From positions 502,096 through 566,095 of the forward strand of contig NZ_JAVHJU010000057.1 in NCBI RefSeq assembly GCF_031082405.1: 64,000 bases of DNA, given 5' to 3'. Source of the DNA: Amycolatopsis sp. A133. GTDB lineage: Bacteria > Actinomycetota > Actinomycetes > Mycobacteriales > Pseudonocardiaceae. Made by a program: the position numbers and the translations under genes. Positions 49,399-58,193 of the stretch are shown here, piece after piece; positions within the stretch are counted from its first letter, which is position 1; each line of letters opens with the position of its first letter. Below the pieces are notes generated by a model. It had not been told where the DNA came from. It saw only the letters and a program-made list of their open reading frames with translations, and searched no databases.

Positions 49399-50498
49399 AA
49401 CTCACCGGTGTGGAACTCCTCCGCGTGCGGATGCCCCTGGTGGCCCCGTTCCGGACGTCGTTCGGGACGCAGTCCGCGCGCGAACTGCTGCTCTTGCGCG
49501 CGGTGACCTCCGAAGGCGAAGGCTGGGGCGAGTGCGGGGCGATGGCCGACCCGCTCTACTCGTCGGAATACGGCGACGGCGTCGAGCACGTGCTGCGCAC
49601 CTACCTCGTGCCCGCTCTGCTGGCCGCCGGAGACCTCACGGCGAACAAGGTCGCGCCGCTGCTGGCGAAGTTCAAGGGCCACCGGATGGCCAAGGCCGCG
49701 CTCGAGATGGCGGTGCTCGACGCCGAGCTGCGCGCGCACGGCCTGTCCTTCGGCACCGCTCTGGGGTCCACAACGGACTCGGTGCCGTGCGGGGTGTCCG
49801 TCGGGATCATGGACTCGATCCCGCAGCTGCTCGACGTCGTCGGCGGCTACCTCGACGCCGGGTACCTCCGGATCAAGCTGAAGATCGAACCCGGCTGGGA
49901 CGTCGAGCCGGTGCAGGCGGTCCGCGAGCGCTTCGGCGACGACATCCTGCTCCAGGTCGACGCGAACACGGCGTACACGCTCTCGGACGTGCCGCAGCTG
50001 CAGCGGCTCGACCCGTTCGGGCTGCTGCTGATCGAGCAGCCCCTGGAAGAAGAGGACGTGCTCGGCCACGCGGAGCTGGCGAAGCACCTTCGGACGCCGA
50101 TCTGCCTGGACGAGACCGTCGTGTCGGCGCGGTCGGCCGCGGACGCCATCCGGCTCGGCGCCTGCCGGATCGTGAACATCAAGCCGAGCCGGGTCGGCGG
50201 TTACCTGGAAGCGCGACGGGTGCACGACGTCTGCGCCGCGCACGGTGTCCCCGTCTGGTGCGGCGGAATGCTCGAAACCGGGCTGGGCCGGGCCGCCAAC
50301 GTCGCGCTCGCGTCGCTGCCCGGCTTCACCCTGCCCGGCGACACCTCGGCGTCGGACCGGTTCTACCGCACCGACATCACCGAGCCGTTCGTGCTCGAGG
50401 CCGGGCGGCTGCCGGTGCCGTCCGGCCCCGGCCTCGGCGTCACCCCGGTCCCCGAGCGGCTGGCCGAGGTGACCACCGCGAAATCCTGGCTCGCCTAG
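49395..50498 (+). CDS. menC: N-acylamino acid racemase / o-succinylbenzoate synthase (enolase superfamily)
   Basis: 367 residues from GTG 49395. It is the MLE-subgroup enolase fold with the 20s loop region PFRTSFGTQSARELLLLRAV, catalytic lysines in RIKLKIEPG (K-x-K), metal ligands in LLQVDANTAYT (D), LIEQPLEEED (E) and PICLDETV (D), and the second catalytic lysine in NIKPSRVGGY. It closely resembles, from memory, the promiscuous NAAAR/OSBS enzyme of Amycolatopsis. Context (GNAT, M20, peptide importer, no menaquinone genes) argues for racemising N-acyl (N-succinyl) amino acids rather than making o-succinylbenzoate. The menC symbol reflects family only. Confidence 0.92.
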   Translation: MKLTGVELLRVRMPLVAPFRTSFGTQSARELLLLRAVTSEGEGWGECGAMADPLYSSEYGDGVEHVLRTYLVPALLAAGDLTANKVAPLLAKFKGHRMAKAALEMAVLDAELRAHGLSFGTALGSTTDSVPCGVSVGIMDSIPQLLDVVGGYLDAGYLRIKLKIEPGWDVEPVQAVRERFGDDILLQVDANTAYTLSDVPQLQRLDPFGLLLIEQPLEEEDVLGHAELAKHLRTPICLDETVVSARSAADAIRLGACRIVNIKPSRVGGYLEARRVHDVCAAHGVPVWCGGMLETGLGRAANVALASLPGFTLPGDTSASDRFYRTDITEPFVLEAGRLPVPSGPGLGVTPVPERLAEVTTAKSWLA

Positions 50499-50516
50499 CG
50501 AAACGAGAGGCTCCCC

Positions 50517-51902
50517 ATGTCGAAACTCCCCGAACTCGCCGCCTGGCTGGACCGCCGCCTCCCCGCGCTGCTGGCCGAACACCAGGTCCCCGGCGCCGCC
50601 GTCGCCGTCTACGCCGGTGGCGAGATCATCGACCACGCCGCCGGCGTGCTCAACAAGGGCACCGGCGTCGAAGCCGACGTCGATTCGCTGTTCCAGATCG
50701 GCTCCATCACGAAGGTCTGGACGGCGACGCTGGCGATGCAGCTCGTCGACGACGGCGTGCTCGACCTCGGCCAGCCGGTCCGGCGGTACCTGCCGGAGTT
50801 CGTGCTCGCCGACGACGACGCGGCCGCGCGGATCACCGTCCGGCAGCTGATGTGCCACACCGCCGGGTTCGAAGGCGACATCTTCACCGACACCGGCCGC
50901 GGCGCCGACTGCGTCGAAAAGTACGTCGCCACCCTGGGTGACGTACCCCAGCTGTTCCCGCCCGGCGAGATGTTCTCCTACAACAACGCCGCGTTCTGCG
51001 TGCTCGGCCGGCTCGTGGAAGTGCTGCGCGGCAAGGAGTTCAACGAATGCCTGCAGGACCACCTGTTCGCGCCGCTCGGCCTGACGCACGCCGCCCAGAG
51101 CCCGTACGAGGCGATCCGGTTCCGCGCGGCGCTCGGGCACCTGACCCCGTCGCCCGGCGCCGAGCCGGAACCCGCGGGCATCTGGGCGCTGACGCCGTCC
51201 AACGCCCCGGCCGGCTCGATGCTCGCGATGCGCCCGCGGGACCTGGTCAAGTTCGCCGCGATGCACCTGAACGACGGCGAAGGTCCCGACGGCACCCGCG
51301 TGCTCGGCGCGGACAGCGCCCGCGCCATGCGCGAACGCCTGGTGGAGCTGCCCGACCTCGGCATCTTCGGCGACGCGTGGGGTCTCGGCTGGTCGCTGTT
51401 CGACTCGCCCAGCGGGCAGGTCGTCGGCCACGACGGCGGCACGATCGGCCAGTCCGCGTTCCTGCGCGTGGCCCCGGAGCACGGCGTCGCGGTTGCCCTG
51501 CTGACCAACGGCGGTGACCCGATCGCCGTCTACACCGAAGTCCTCGGGCACGTCCTGCGCGAGCTGACCGGCATCGAACTCGCGGCGCCGCCGACGCCCG
51601 ACCCGGCCGCCCCGCGCGTCGACGCCTCGCGGTACGTGGGGGAGTACTCGTCGTCGGTGGCGGACATCGTGGTCAGCCAGGACGACGAGGGCCGGGTCTG
51701 GGTCGAGCGCGTCCCGAAGGGGATCTTCGCGGAGCTGGCCAAGCCGGAGAAGACCGAGCTGGTCGCGATGAACGGCGACACGCTCATCCTGGCCGAGCCG
51801 ATGCAGGGCATGTACGTGCCGCACGCCTTCGTCGGGGACGACGGCACCGGCCGCGCGCTGTACCTGCACACCGGCCGCGCCGATCGGCGGGTGACCGCGT
51901 GA
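50517..51902 (+). CDS. Cytoplasmic serine hydrolase, class C beta-lactamase / D-aminopeptidase-like
   Basis: 461 residues without a signal peptide. The catalytic SxxK is S63-I-T-K66 (QIGSITKVW), the second motif is Y155-N-N157, and the third element is GHDGGTIGQS near 305. A C-terminal beta-barrel-like domain (~375-455) follows, as in D-aminopeptidase (DAP) and esterase members of this family. It would hydrolyse a D-amino acid amide, peptide or ester. It is strikingly similar to the C-terminal half of the fusion protein at 58190-61501 (same FQIGSITKVWTAT and GD-x-FTDTGRG stretches), so the two are paralogues within one operon. Confidence 0.85.
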   Translation: MSKLPELAAWLDRRLPALLAEHQVPGAAVAVYAGGEIIDHAAGVLNKGTGVEADVDSLFQIGSITKVWTATLAMQLVDDGVLDLGQPVRRYLPEFVLADDDAAARITVRQLMCHTAGFEGDIFTDTGRGADCVEKYVATLGDVPQLFPPGEMFSYNNAAFCVLGRLVEVLRGKEFNECLQDHLFAPLGLTHAAQSPYEAIRFRAALGHLTPSPGAEPEPAGIWALTPSNAPAGSMLAMRPRDLVKFAAMHLNDGEGPDGTRVLGADSARAMRERLVELPDLGIFGDAWGLGWSLFDSPSGQVVGHDGGTIGQSAFLRVAPEHGVAVALLTNGGDPIAVYTEVLGHVLRELTGIELAAPPTPDPAAPRVDASRYVGEYSSSVADIVVSQDDEGRVWVERVPKGIFAELAKPEKTELVAMNGDTLILAEPMQGMYVPHAFVGDDGTGRALYLHTGRADRRVTA

Positions 51903-52789
51903 GCGCCGTCGAGGCGGAGATCGCCGGGGTCTTCGCCGAAGCGGGTGCGCGCGGGTTCCTGCACGCGCGGGAGATCGGCGGCGGGCCGGAAGTGGCCGTG
52001 GGCGCGGACGACCCGGTGGTGCTGGCGTCGGTGTTCAAGATCCCGGTCGCCGTCGCCTACGCCCGCGAAGTGGCCGCGGGACGGCTGGACGAGACCGAGC
52101 GGACCCGCGTCGGCCGGCGCTACCGCATCGGCGGCATCGGTACCGCGGGCTGCACCGACGACGTCGAGATGAGCTGGCGCGACCTCGCGCTGTTCATGCT
52201 GACGATGAGCGACAACGCCGCCACCGACGTCGTCTTCCACCGGATCGGGCAGCAGGCCGTCGACCGGCTGCTGGCCGACCTCGGGCTGCACCGCACCCGG
52301 CTGATCGGCTGCTGCGAAGACCTCTTCGCCTCGGTGCTCGCCGACGCCGGGGCGCCCGAAGACGCCGACGTCGACGCCGTGTTCGCCGGCGCGACCCCCG
52401 AGCAGACGTGGAAGCTCGCGGTGCTGGACCCGGACCGCACGACGTCGTCCACACCTCGGGAGATCAGCGGATTGCTCGACGCGGTGTGGACCGACCGCGC
52501 CGGCGAGCCGGCGGCGTGCGAGCGCGTCCGCTCGATGATGGCGCGGCAGATCTGGCCGCACCGCCTCTCGTCCGGGTTCGGCTCCGACGTCGCCGTCGCG
52601 GCCAAGACCGGCACCCTGCCCGCGGTCCGCAACGAAGCCGGCGTCGTGTCCTTCCCGGACGGGCGCCGGTTCGCCGTCGCGGTCTTCACCCGCGCGAACT
52701 CCCTGGCCGAACGGCAACCCGCCGTCGACGCGGCGATCGGCCGGGCCGGCCGGCTCGCCGTGGATCACCTGCGGAAGGAAGCTCCATGA
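51899..52789 (+). CDS. Class A beta-lactamase-like serine hydrolase, cytoplasmic
   Basis: 296 residues from GTG 51899, four-base overlaps on both sides. The class A motifs are all present: S44-V-F-K47 (SxxK), S104-D-N106 (SDN loop) and K236-T-G238. Real class A beta-lactamases are exported; this one has no signal peptide and an atypical omega region with no clear E166-x-x-L-N. It is thus more likely a peptidase or amidase for D-amino-acid substrates than a resistance enzyme. Confidence 0.82.
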   Translation: MSAVEAEIAGVFAEAGARGFLHAREIGGGPEVAVGADDPVVLASVFKIPVAVAYAREVAAGRLDETERTRVGRRYRIGGIGTAGCTDDVEMSWRDLALFMLTMSDNAATDVVFHRIGQQAVDRLLADLGLHRTRLIGCCEDLFASVLADAGAPEDADVDAVFAGATPEQTWKLAVLDPDRTTSSTPREISGLLDAVWTDRAGEPAACERVRSMMARQIWPHRLSSGFGSDVAVAAKTGTLPAVRNEAGVVSFPDGRRFAVAVFTRANSLAERQPAVDAAIGRAGRLAVDHLRKEAP

Positions 52790-54378
52790 CCGACATCCGG
52801 ACAGCGGTGGTCTTGGGCGGCGCGCTCGCTCTGGCGGCCACGGCCTGCGGGGGACCGGGCGGCGCCGGCGCGGCCGGCGGCACGCTGGTGGACGGCAAGA
52901 CCTTCACCCTCGGGATCGCCTCCGACCCGGGCAACCTCGACCCGCACATGTCGGTGCTGGCGGTGACCGGCCAGGTCGACCGGTTCCTCTACGACCCCCT
53001 GCTCGAGCTCACCCCGGACGGCGGGCCACTGCCCGTGCTCGCCGAAAAGTGGTCGGCCACGACGACGACGGCCTCGTTCACCCTGCGCCAAGGGATCACC
53101 TGCGCGGACGGCACCCCGCTGACCGCGAAGGACGTCGCCGCCAACATCGCGTTCGTCGGCGACCCGGCGAACAAGTCGCCGTTCGCCGGCCTGACCATCG
53201 CGCCGGGCACCAAGGCCACCGCCGACGAGGCCACCCGCACGATCACCGTGACCAGCGGGGCCCCCGACGCGTTCCTGCTCCGCAACGCCGGCGGGCTGCC
53301 GATCGTCTGCGGCAGCGGCCTGGCCGACCGGAAGCTGCTCGCGAAGGGCGGCGCCGGCACCGGCATGTTCGCCGTCTCCGAAGTCGTGCCGAACGACCAC
53401 TACACGTTCACCCGCCGCAAGGACTACACGTGGGGGCCGGGGGACTGGAAAGCGCAGCAGGCCGGCCTGCCGGACAAGGTCGTCGCCCGGGTCGTCCCGA
53501 ACACCTCGACGGCGGCGAACCTGCTGCTCTCCGGCGAGCTCGGCGCCAGCCAGATCAACGGGCCGGACCGCCAGCGGCTCGAAGGGCGCAAGCTCTTCCA
53601 CGCGGACTTCCTCGCCCCGCTCGGGGAGATCTTCTACAACCAGGCCGCCGGGCGCCCCGGCCAGGACGAGTCCGTGCGGCGCGCGCTGACCCAGGCGCTC
53701 GACCTCGCCCAGCTCGGCAAGGTGCTGACCAACGGCACCGGCAAGCCGTCGCAGAGCCTGGTCACCGCCGAGCCGAAGGCGTGCTCGGGCGACACCGTCA
53801 CCGGCCACCTGCCCACGCACGACCCGGCGGCGGCCGCGTCCGCTTTGGACAATGCGGGCTGGAAGGCGGGCCCGGACGGCGTGCGCGCCAAGGGCGGCAA
53901 GCGGCTGGCGCTCACCGTCCTCTACGGCACCCAGCTCGGCCCGACGATGGCGCCCACCGCCGAACTGGCCCAGCAGACGTGGAAGTCCCTCGGCGCCGAC
54001 GTCACGCTCAAGGCCGTCGACAGTCCGGGGCTGTCCCAGGTGCTGTTCGGCACCGGCGAGTGGGAGGTGTCGCTCGGCCCGGTCGGGCTCACGCTGCCCA
54101 GCCAGCTGGTGCCGTTCGTGTCCGGCCCGGCGGCGCCGGACGGGACCAACTTCGGCCACATCGCCAACCCGGAGTACGAGCGGAGCGTGAAGCAGGCGGC
54201 CGCGATGAGCGGCGCCGCCAGCTGCCCCGCGTGGCAGGACGCGGAGACCGCGCTGGTCAAGCGGGTCGACGTGGTGCCCTACGTCGACTCCGTCGTGCCG
54301 ATCTACGGGAGCGGCGCGCAGTACGCGGTCAGCCAGGGCAGCATCACCCCGTCGTCGATCCGGATGTACGCGCGATGA
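52786..54378 (+). CDS. Peptide ABC transporter substrate-binding lipoprotein (DppA/OppA-like, SBP_bac_5)
   Basis: 530 residues. A lipoprotein signal ends at LAATAC, with Cys21 the lipidated residue. The mature protein shows the SBP_bac_5 pattern: TFTLGIASDPGNLDPHMSV, FLYDPLLELTPDGGPLPVLAEKW, ITCADGTPLTAKDV, EIFYNQAAGRPGQDESVRRAL. It captures peptides outside the membrane for the permeases encoded next. Four-base overlaps on both sides tie it to the flanking genes. Confidence 0.9.
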   Translation: MTDIRTAVVLGGALALAATACGGPGGAGAAGGTLVDGKTFTLGIASDPGNLDPHMSVLAVTGQVDRFLYDPLLELTPDGGPLPVLAEKWSATTTTASFTLRQGITCADGTPLTAKDVAANIAFVGDPANKSPFAGLTIAPGTKATADEATRTITVTSGAPDAFLLRNAGGLPIVCGSGLADRKLLAKGGAGTGMFAVSEVVPNDHYTFTRRKDYTWGPGDWKAQQAGLPDKVVARVVPNTSTAANLLLSGELGASQINGPDRQRLEGRKLFHADFLAPLGEIFYNQAAGRPGQDESVRRALTQALDLAQLGKVLTNGTGKPSQSLVTAEPKACSGDTVTGHLPTHDPAAAASALDNAGWKAGPDGVRAKGGKRLALTVLYGTQLGPTMAPTAELAQQTWKSLGADVTLKAVDSPGLSQVLFGTGEWEVSLGPVGLTLPSQLVPFVSGPAAPDGTNFGHIANPEYERSVKQAAAMSGAASCPAWQDAETALVKRVDVVPYVDSVVPIYGSGAQYAVSQGSITPSSIRMYAR

Positions 54379-55355
54379 CCACGGCGGCGGCGCCCGCGCG
54401 CCTGCGCGGCGGACCGTGGCCGTCGTTCGCCGCGCGGCGGCTGGCCCGGTTCGCCGTCTCCGTGTGGGCGCTGGTCACCGCGGCCTTCCTGATGATCCAC
54501 CTGGTGCCGGGGGATCCGGTGCGCGCCGCGCTCGGCATGACCGCCCCGGCCGACCTGGTGCGGGCCCGCTGGCTGGAACTCGGCCTGGACGACCCGCTGT
54601 GGGTGCAGTACGGGCACTACCTGCGCGGCCTGTTCACCGGGGACCTCGGGACGTCGATGGCGAGCGGCCAGCCGGTCGCGCAGGTGATCGGCGACCGGCT
54701 GCCGGCCACCCTGCAGCTGGCGATCCCGGCCTTCGCGGTCGTGGTCGCCGTCGCGATCCCGGTCGGCGTGGCCTTCGCGGTGCTGACCCGGGGTGGCCGC
54801 CGCCGGGGCAGCGAGCTGGCCTTCACGTCGGTGAGCGTTTTCCTCGCCGCCATCCCGGAATTCCTGGTGGCGGTCGCGCTGGTGGCGCTGTTCGCGGTCG
54901 GCCTCGGCTGGTTCCCGGTGGCCGGCGGCGACGACGTGAGCGCGTACGTGCTGCCGGTCGCGGCCCTGGCCACCGCCCCGTCGGCGGTGCTCGCCCGGAT
55001 CGTCCGGGTCGAGCTGCTTTCCGTGCTGGGCGCCGACTTCGTCCGCACCGCGCGGGCGAAGCGGCTGCCCGCGCGGCTGGTCTACGTCCGGCACGCGCTG
55101 CCGAACGCGCTGACCGCGACGCTCACGATGGGCGGGCTGATGCTGACCGGGATGGTCGCGGGCACGGTGCTGGTGGAGAACGTGTTCGCCTGGCCCGGGC
55201 TCGGCTCGGCGATCGTGCAGTCGATCCTGCAGAAGGACTACCCGCTGGTGCAGGGGATCGTGCTGGTCTACGGCGTCGGCGTGCTGCTGGTGAACCTGCT
55301 GGTCGACGTCGTGCTCGGGCTGCTCGACCCGCGCTCGGCCATTCGGGAGGCGTGA
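54375..55355 (+). CDS. ABC transporter permease, DppB/OppB type
   Basis: 326 residues with six transmembrane helices. N-terminal FAARRLARFAVSVWALVTA and HLVPGDPVRAALG are the usual DppB beginning. The cytoplasmic EAA-type loop is FVRTARAKRLPARLVYVRHALPN. It forms the channel with the permease half of the next gene product. One base separates it from that gene. Confidence 0.92.
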   Translation: MTTAAAPARLRGGPWPSFAARRLARFAVSVWALVTAAFLMIHLVPGDPVRAALGMTAPADLVRARWLELGLDDPLWVQYGHYLRGLFTGDLGTSMASGQPVAQVIGDRLPATLQLAIPAFAVVVAVAIPVGVAFAVLTRGGRRRGSELAFTSVSVFLAAIPEFLVAVALVALFAVGLGWFPVAGGDDVSAYVLPVAALATAPSAVLARIVRVELLSVLGADFVRTARAKRLPARLVYVRHALPNALTATLTMGGLMLTGMVAGTVLVENVFAWPGLGSAIVQSILQKDYPLVQGIVLVYGVGVLLVNLLVDVVLGLLDPRSAIREA

Positions 55356-55356
55356 A

Positions 55357-57240
55357 ATGGCGCGACGCGGTTCGGTCTGGGCGGCGGCCGTGCGCACGCC
55401 GATGGGCGCGTCTTCGGCGGTGCTGCTGGCCCTGGTCGTCGTCCTGGCGGCGCTGGCGCCGGTGCTGTGGGGCGACAGCGCGGCCGCGGTCGACACCGAC
55501 GCCATCGGCCAAGGGCCGTCCGGGGCGCACCCCTTCGGCACCGACTCCCTCGGCCGGGACCTGCTGCTGCGCACCCTGGTGGCGACCCGGCTCTCGGTCG
55601 GGCTGGCCCTGCTCGCCACCGCGATCGGCGCCGGCACCGGTGTCGTGCTCGGGACGCTGCCGTCCGTGCTGCCCCGCCGGGCGGGCCGGCTGCTCACGAC
55701 GCTCGTCGACATCGCCGTCGCGTTCCCCGGGCTGCTGCTGGCCCTGTTCCTGGCGGTGATCTTCGGCGTGGGCACCCACGGCGCGGTGCTGGCGATCGGC
55801 TTCGCGATGGCGCCGGCGTTCGCGCGGCTCGTGCAGACGCTTTCGGCGTCGGTGAACAGGCGGGACTTCGTCGCCGCGGCCCGCATCGCCGGCGTCGGCC
55901 GGATCCGGCTGCTGGCCCGGCACGTGCTGCCGAACATCGGCGAGCCGCTCGTCGTGAACGCGACCATCGGGGCCGGCTCGGCGCTGCTGGCCTTCGCCGG
56001 GCTGTCCTTCCTCGGGATCGGCGTGCAGGCGCCGGACTACGACTGGGGACGGCTGCTCCGGGAGGGCCTGGACGGCATCTACGTCACCCCCGTGGCCGCC
56101 CTCGCCCCGGCCGCGGCCGTGGTGCTCGCCGGGCTGGCGTTCAACCTGGTCGGCGAGACGGTCGCCGCGGTGGTCGGGGTCCGGACGCGCGCGGCGCGGC
56201 GCGGAGCGCCTCCTCTCCCGGCGCCGCAGCCGGCTCCTCTCGAGCAGCCCGCGGACGCGGTGCTCGTGGTGGACAACCTCCGGGTGGCGTTCCCCGGGCC
56301 GTCCGGCTGGACGGTTCCGGTGCGCGGAGTCAGCTTCAGCGTCCGCGCCGGTGAAGCGATCGGCGTGGTCGGCGAGTCCGGCTCCGGCAAGAGCCTGACC
56401 GCGCTGGCCGTGTCCCGGCTCGTCGAAGCCCCCGGCGTGGTCACCGCCGACCGGCTCGAGTTCGACGGCAAACCCCTGGCCGCCGCATCGGACCGGGACC
56501 TCGGCACGTCGCTGGCCATGGTGTTCCAGGACCCGATGACGTCGTTCAACCCGGCCCGCCGCGTCGGCGGCCAGCTGGCCGAGGTGTCCGAGCAGCACCA
56601 CGGCCTGTCGCGGCGCCAGGCGTTCGCCCGCGCGGTCGACCGGCTCGCCGCGGTGCGGATCCCGGCCGCCGAGCGGCGCGCGCGGCAGTACCCGCACGAG
56701 TTCTCCGGCGGCATGCGGCAGCGGGCGATGATCGGCATGGGGCTGATGGGCCGCCCGAAGCTGATCGTGGCCGACGAGCCGACGACCGCGCTCGACGTCA
56801 CCGTGCAGCGGCAGGTGCTGCGCCTGCTGGCCCGCACGCGCGAAGCCGAGGGCGCGGCGATCCTGCTGATCAGCCATGACATCGCGGTCGTCTCCCAGAC
56901 GTGCGAACGGATGCTGGTGATGTACGCCGGCCGGATCGTCGAGGACCTGCCGACCGGGAGCCCGGCGCGGCACCCGTACACGCGGGCGCTGCTGGCCACG
57001 ACGGTGGACCTGGAGACCGACCGCGACCGGCCGCTGGAAGTGATCCCCGGCCGCCCGCCGGACCCGGACCAGGTGCCCGCCGGCTGCGCGTTCGCCGCCC
57101 GTTGCCCGCTGGCCTCGGACCGCTGCCGCACCGAAGACCCGGTGCTCGACGTCCCGGATCACCGCGGCCACCGGGTCGCCTGCTGGCACCCGCAGGTCAG
57201 TGTCCTTTCCGGACCGTCGCACGAGGAGGGGGCCGCGTGA
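55357..57240 (+). CDS. Fused DppC-type permease and DppD-type ATP-binding protein
   Basis: 627 residues. Residues ~1-275 are a DppC permease (HPFGTDSLGRDLLLRTL, EAA loop AARIAGVGRIRLLARHVLPN at ~174-193). After a Pro-rich linker (~280-300) comes a full oligopeptide-type ATPase: Walker A GESGSGKS at 339-346, signature EFSGGMRQR, Walker B LIVADEPTTALDV, and the C-terminal oligopeptide domain with Cys-rich GCAFAARCPLASDRC. In most bacteria these are two genes; the fusion fixes permease-ATPase pairing. The stop overlaps the DppF start. Confidence 0.92.
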   Translation: MARRGSVWAAAVRTPMGASSAVLLALVVVLAALAPVLWGDSAAAVDTDAIGQGPSGAHPFGTDSLGRDLLLRTLVATRLSVGLALLATAIGAGTGVVLGTLPSVLPRRAGRLLTTLVDIAVAFPGLLLALFLAVIFGVGTHGAVLAIGFAMAPAFARLVQTLSASVNRRDFVAAARIAGVGRIRLLARHVLPNIGEPLVVNATIGAGSALLAFAGLSFLGIGVQAPDYDWGRLLREGLDGIYVTPVAALAPAAAVVLAGLAFNLVGETVAAVVGVRTRAARRGAPPLPAPQPAPLEQPADAVLVVDNLRVAFPGPSGWTVPVRGVSFSVRAGEAIGVVGESGSGKSLTALAVSRLVEAPGVVTADRLEFDGKPLAAASDRDLGTSLAMVFQDPMTSFNPARRVGGQLAEVSEQHHGLSRRQAFARAVDRLAAVRIPAAERRARQYPHEFSGGMRQRAMIGMGLMGRPKLIVADEPTTALDVTVQRQVLRLLARTREAEGAAILLISHDIAVVSQTCERMLVMYAGRIVEDLPTGSPARHPYTRALLATTVDLETDRDRPLEVIPGRPPDPDQVPAGCAFAARCPLASDRCRTEDPVLDVPDHRGHRVACWHPQVSVLSGPSHEEGAA

Positions 57241-58193
57241 GTGCCCTGGAGTTCGACGCGGTGAGCGTCCGCTACGGCAAGCTGACCGCGGTCGACGGGG
57301 TCAGCCTGACCGTCCCTTCCGGACAGGTCGTCGGCCTGGTCGGCGAGTCCGGCTCCGGCAAGTCGACGCTGGCGCGGGCGGCGGCCGGGCTCGCGCCGGT
57401 CGGCGCGGGCCGGGTCCTGCTCGACGGCACCGACGTGCGGAAGCTGCCCCGGCGGCGCCCGCTGCAGATGGTGTTCCAGGACCCGTATTCGTCGCTGGAC
57501 CCGCGGATGGCGATCGGCGAGTCGATCACCGAGGCGATGCCGCCGGGCACGTCCCGCGCGGCCCGGCGCGCCGAGGTCGCCCGGCTGCTCGAACTGGTCA
57601 ACCTGGACCCCGAGCGGGCGGGGATGCTGCCCGGGCAGCTCTCGGGCGGGCAGCGCCAGCGCGTCGCGCTCGCCCGGGCGCTCGCCGGGCAGCCGAAGGT
57701 GCTGATCGCCGACGAAATCACCTCGGCCCTCGACGTCTCGGTGCAGGGCGCGGTGCTCAACCTGGTCCGCGACGTGCAGCGGCGGCTGGCGCTGTCGATG
57801 CTGTTCATCTCGCACAACCTCGCCGTGGTGCGGTACGTCAGCGACGTCGTTGCGGTGATGTACCTCGGCCGGATCGTCGAGGCCGGGCCCGCCGAGCAGG
57901 TCCTCACCGATCCGAAGCACCCCTACACGCGGGACCTGCTGGCGGCCGCGCCGTCGGCGCACCGCGGTCTGCTCGACGGCACCGGCGCCGACGCGCTCGC
58001 CGACACCGAGCCCGCCGATCCGCACCACCCGCCGTCCGGCTGCCGCTACCACCCGCGTTGCCCGATCGGGCCGCTCGTGCACGCCGACCGCACCGTCTGC
58101 GTCACCGCCGACCCGGCAGGCGACGCCTCGGGCCGGCCCCACTCCGCCGCGTGCCACTTCGCCGCGAGCCATCCCACGAGGAGATCCGCATGA
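57237..58193 (+). CDS. ABC transporter ATP-binding protein, DppF/OppF type
   Basis: 318 residues from GTG 57237. Walker A GESGSGKS at 36-43, Q loop MVFQDPYSSLDPRM, signature LSGGQRQRVALARAL, Walker B VLIADEITSALDV, H loop FISHNLAVV, and the oligopeptide C-terminal domain with CRYHPRCPIG. It is the second ATPase subunit, pairing with the ATPase half of the preceding fusion. It overlaps the peptidase fusion gene by four bases. Confidence 0.93.
   Translation: MSALEFDAVSVRYGKLTAVDGVSLTVPSGQVVGLVGESGSGKSTLARAAAGLAPVGAGRVLLDGTDVRKLPRRRPLQMVFQDPYSSLDPRMAIGESITEAMPPGTSRAARRAEVARLLELVNLDPERAGMLPGQLSGGQRQRVALARALAGQPKVLIADEITSALDVSVQGAVLNLVRDVQRRLALSMLFISHNLAVVRYVSDVVAVMYLGRIVEAGPAEQVLTDPKHPYTRDLLAAAPSAHRGLLDGTGADALADTEPADPHHPPSGCRYHPRCPIGPLVHADRTVCVTADPAGDASGRPHSAACHFAASHPTRRSA

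Noticed and set aside
49395..50498. Menaquinone biosynthesis o-succinylbenzoate synthase as the main role.
   Set aside because: No men genes are nearby, and the GNAT, M20 and D-peptide hydrolase neighbours fit N-acylamino acid racemase; the family is known to be promiscuous.
51899..52789. Antibiotic-resistance beta-lactamase.
   Set aside because: Motifs fit class A, but absence of a signal peptide and position in a peptide-salvage operon argue against a resistance role.
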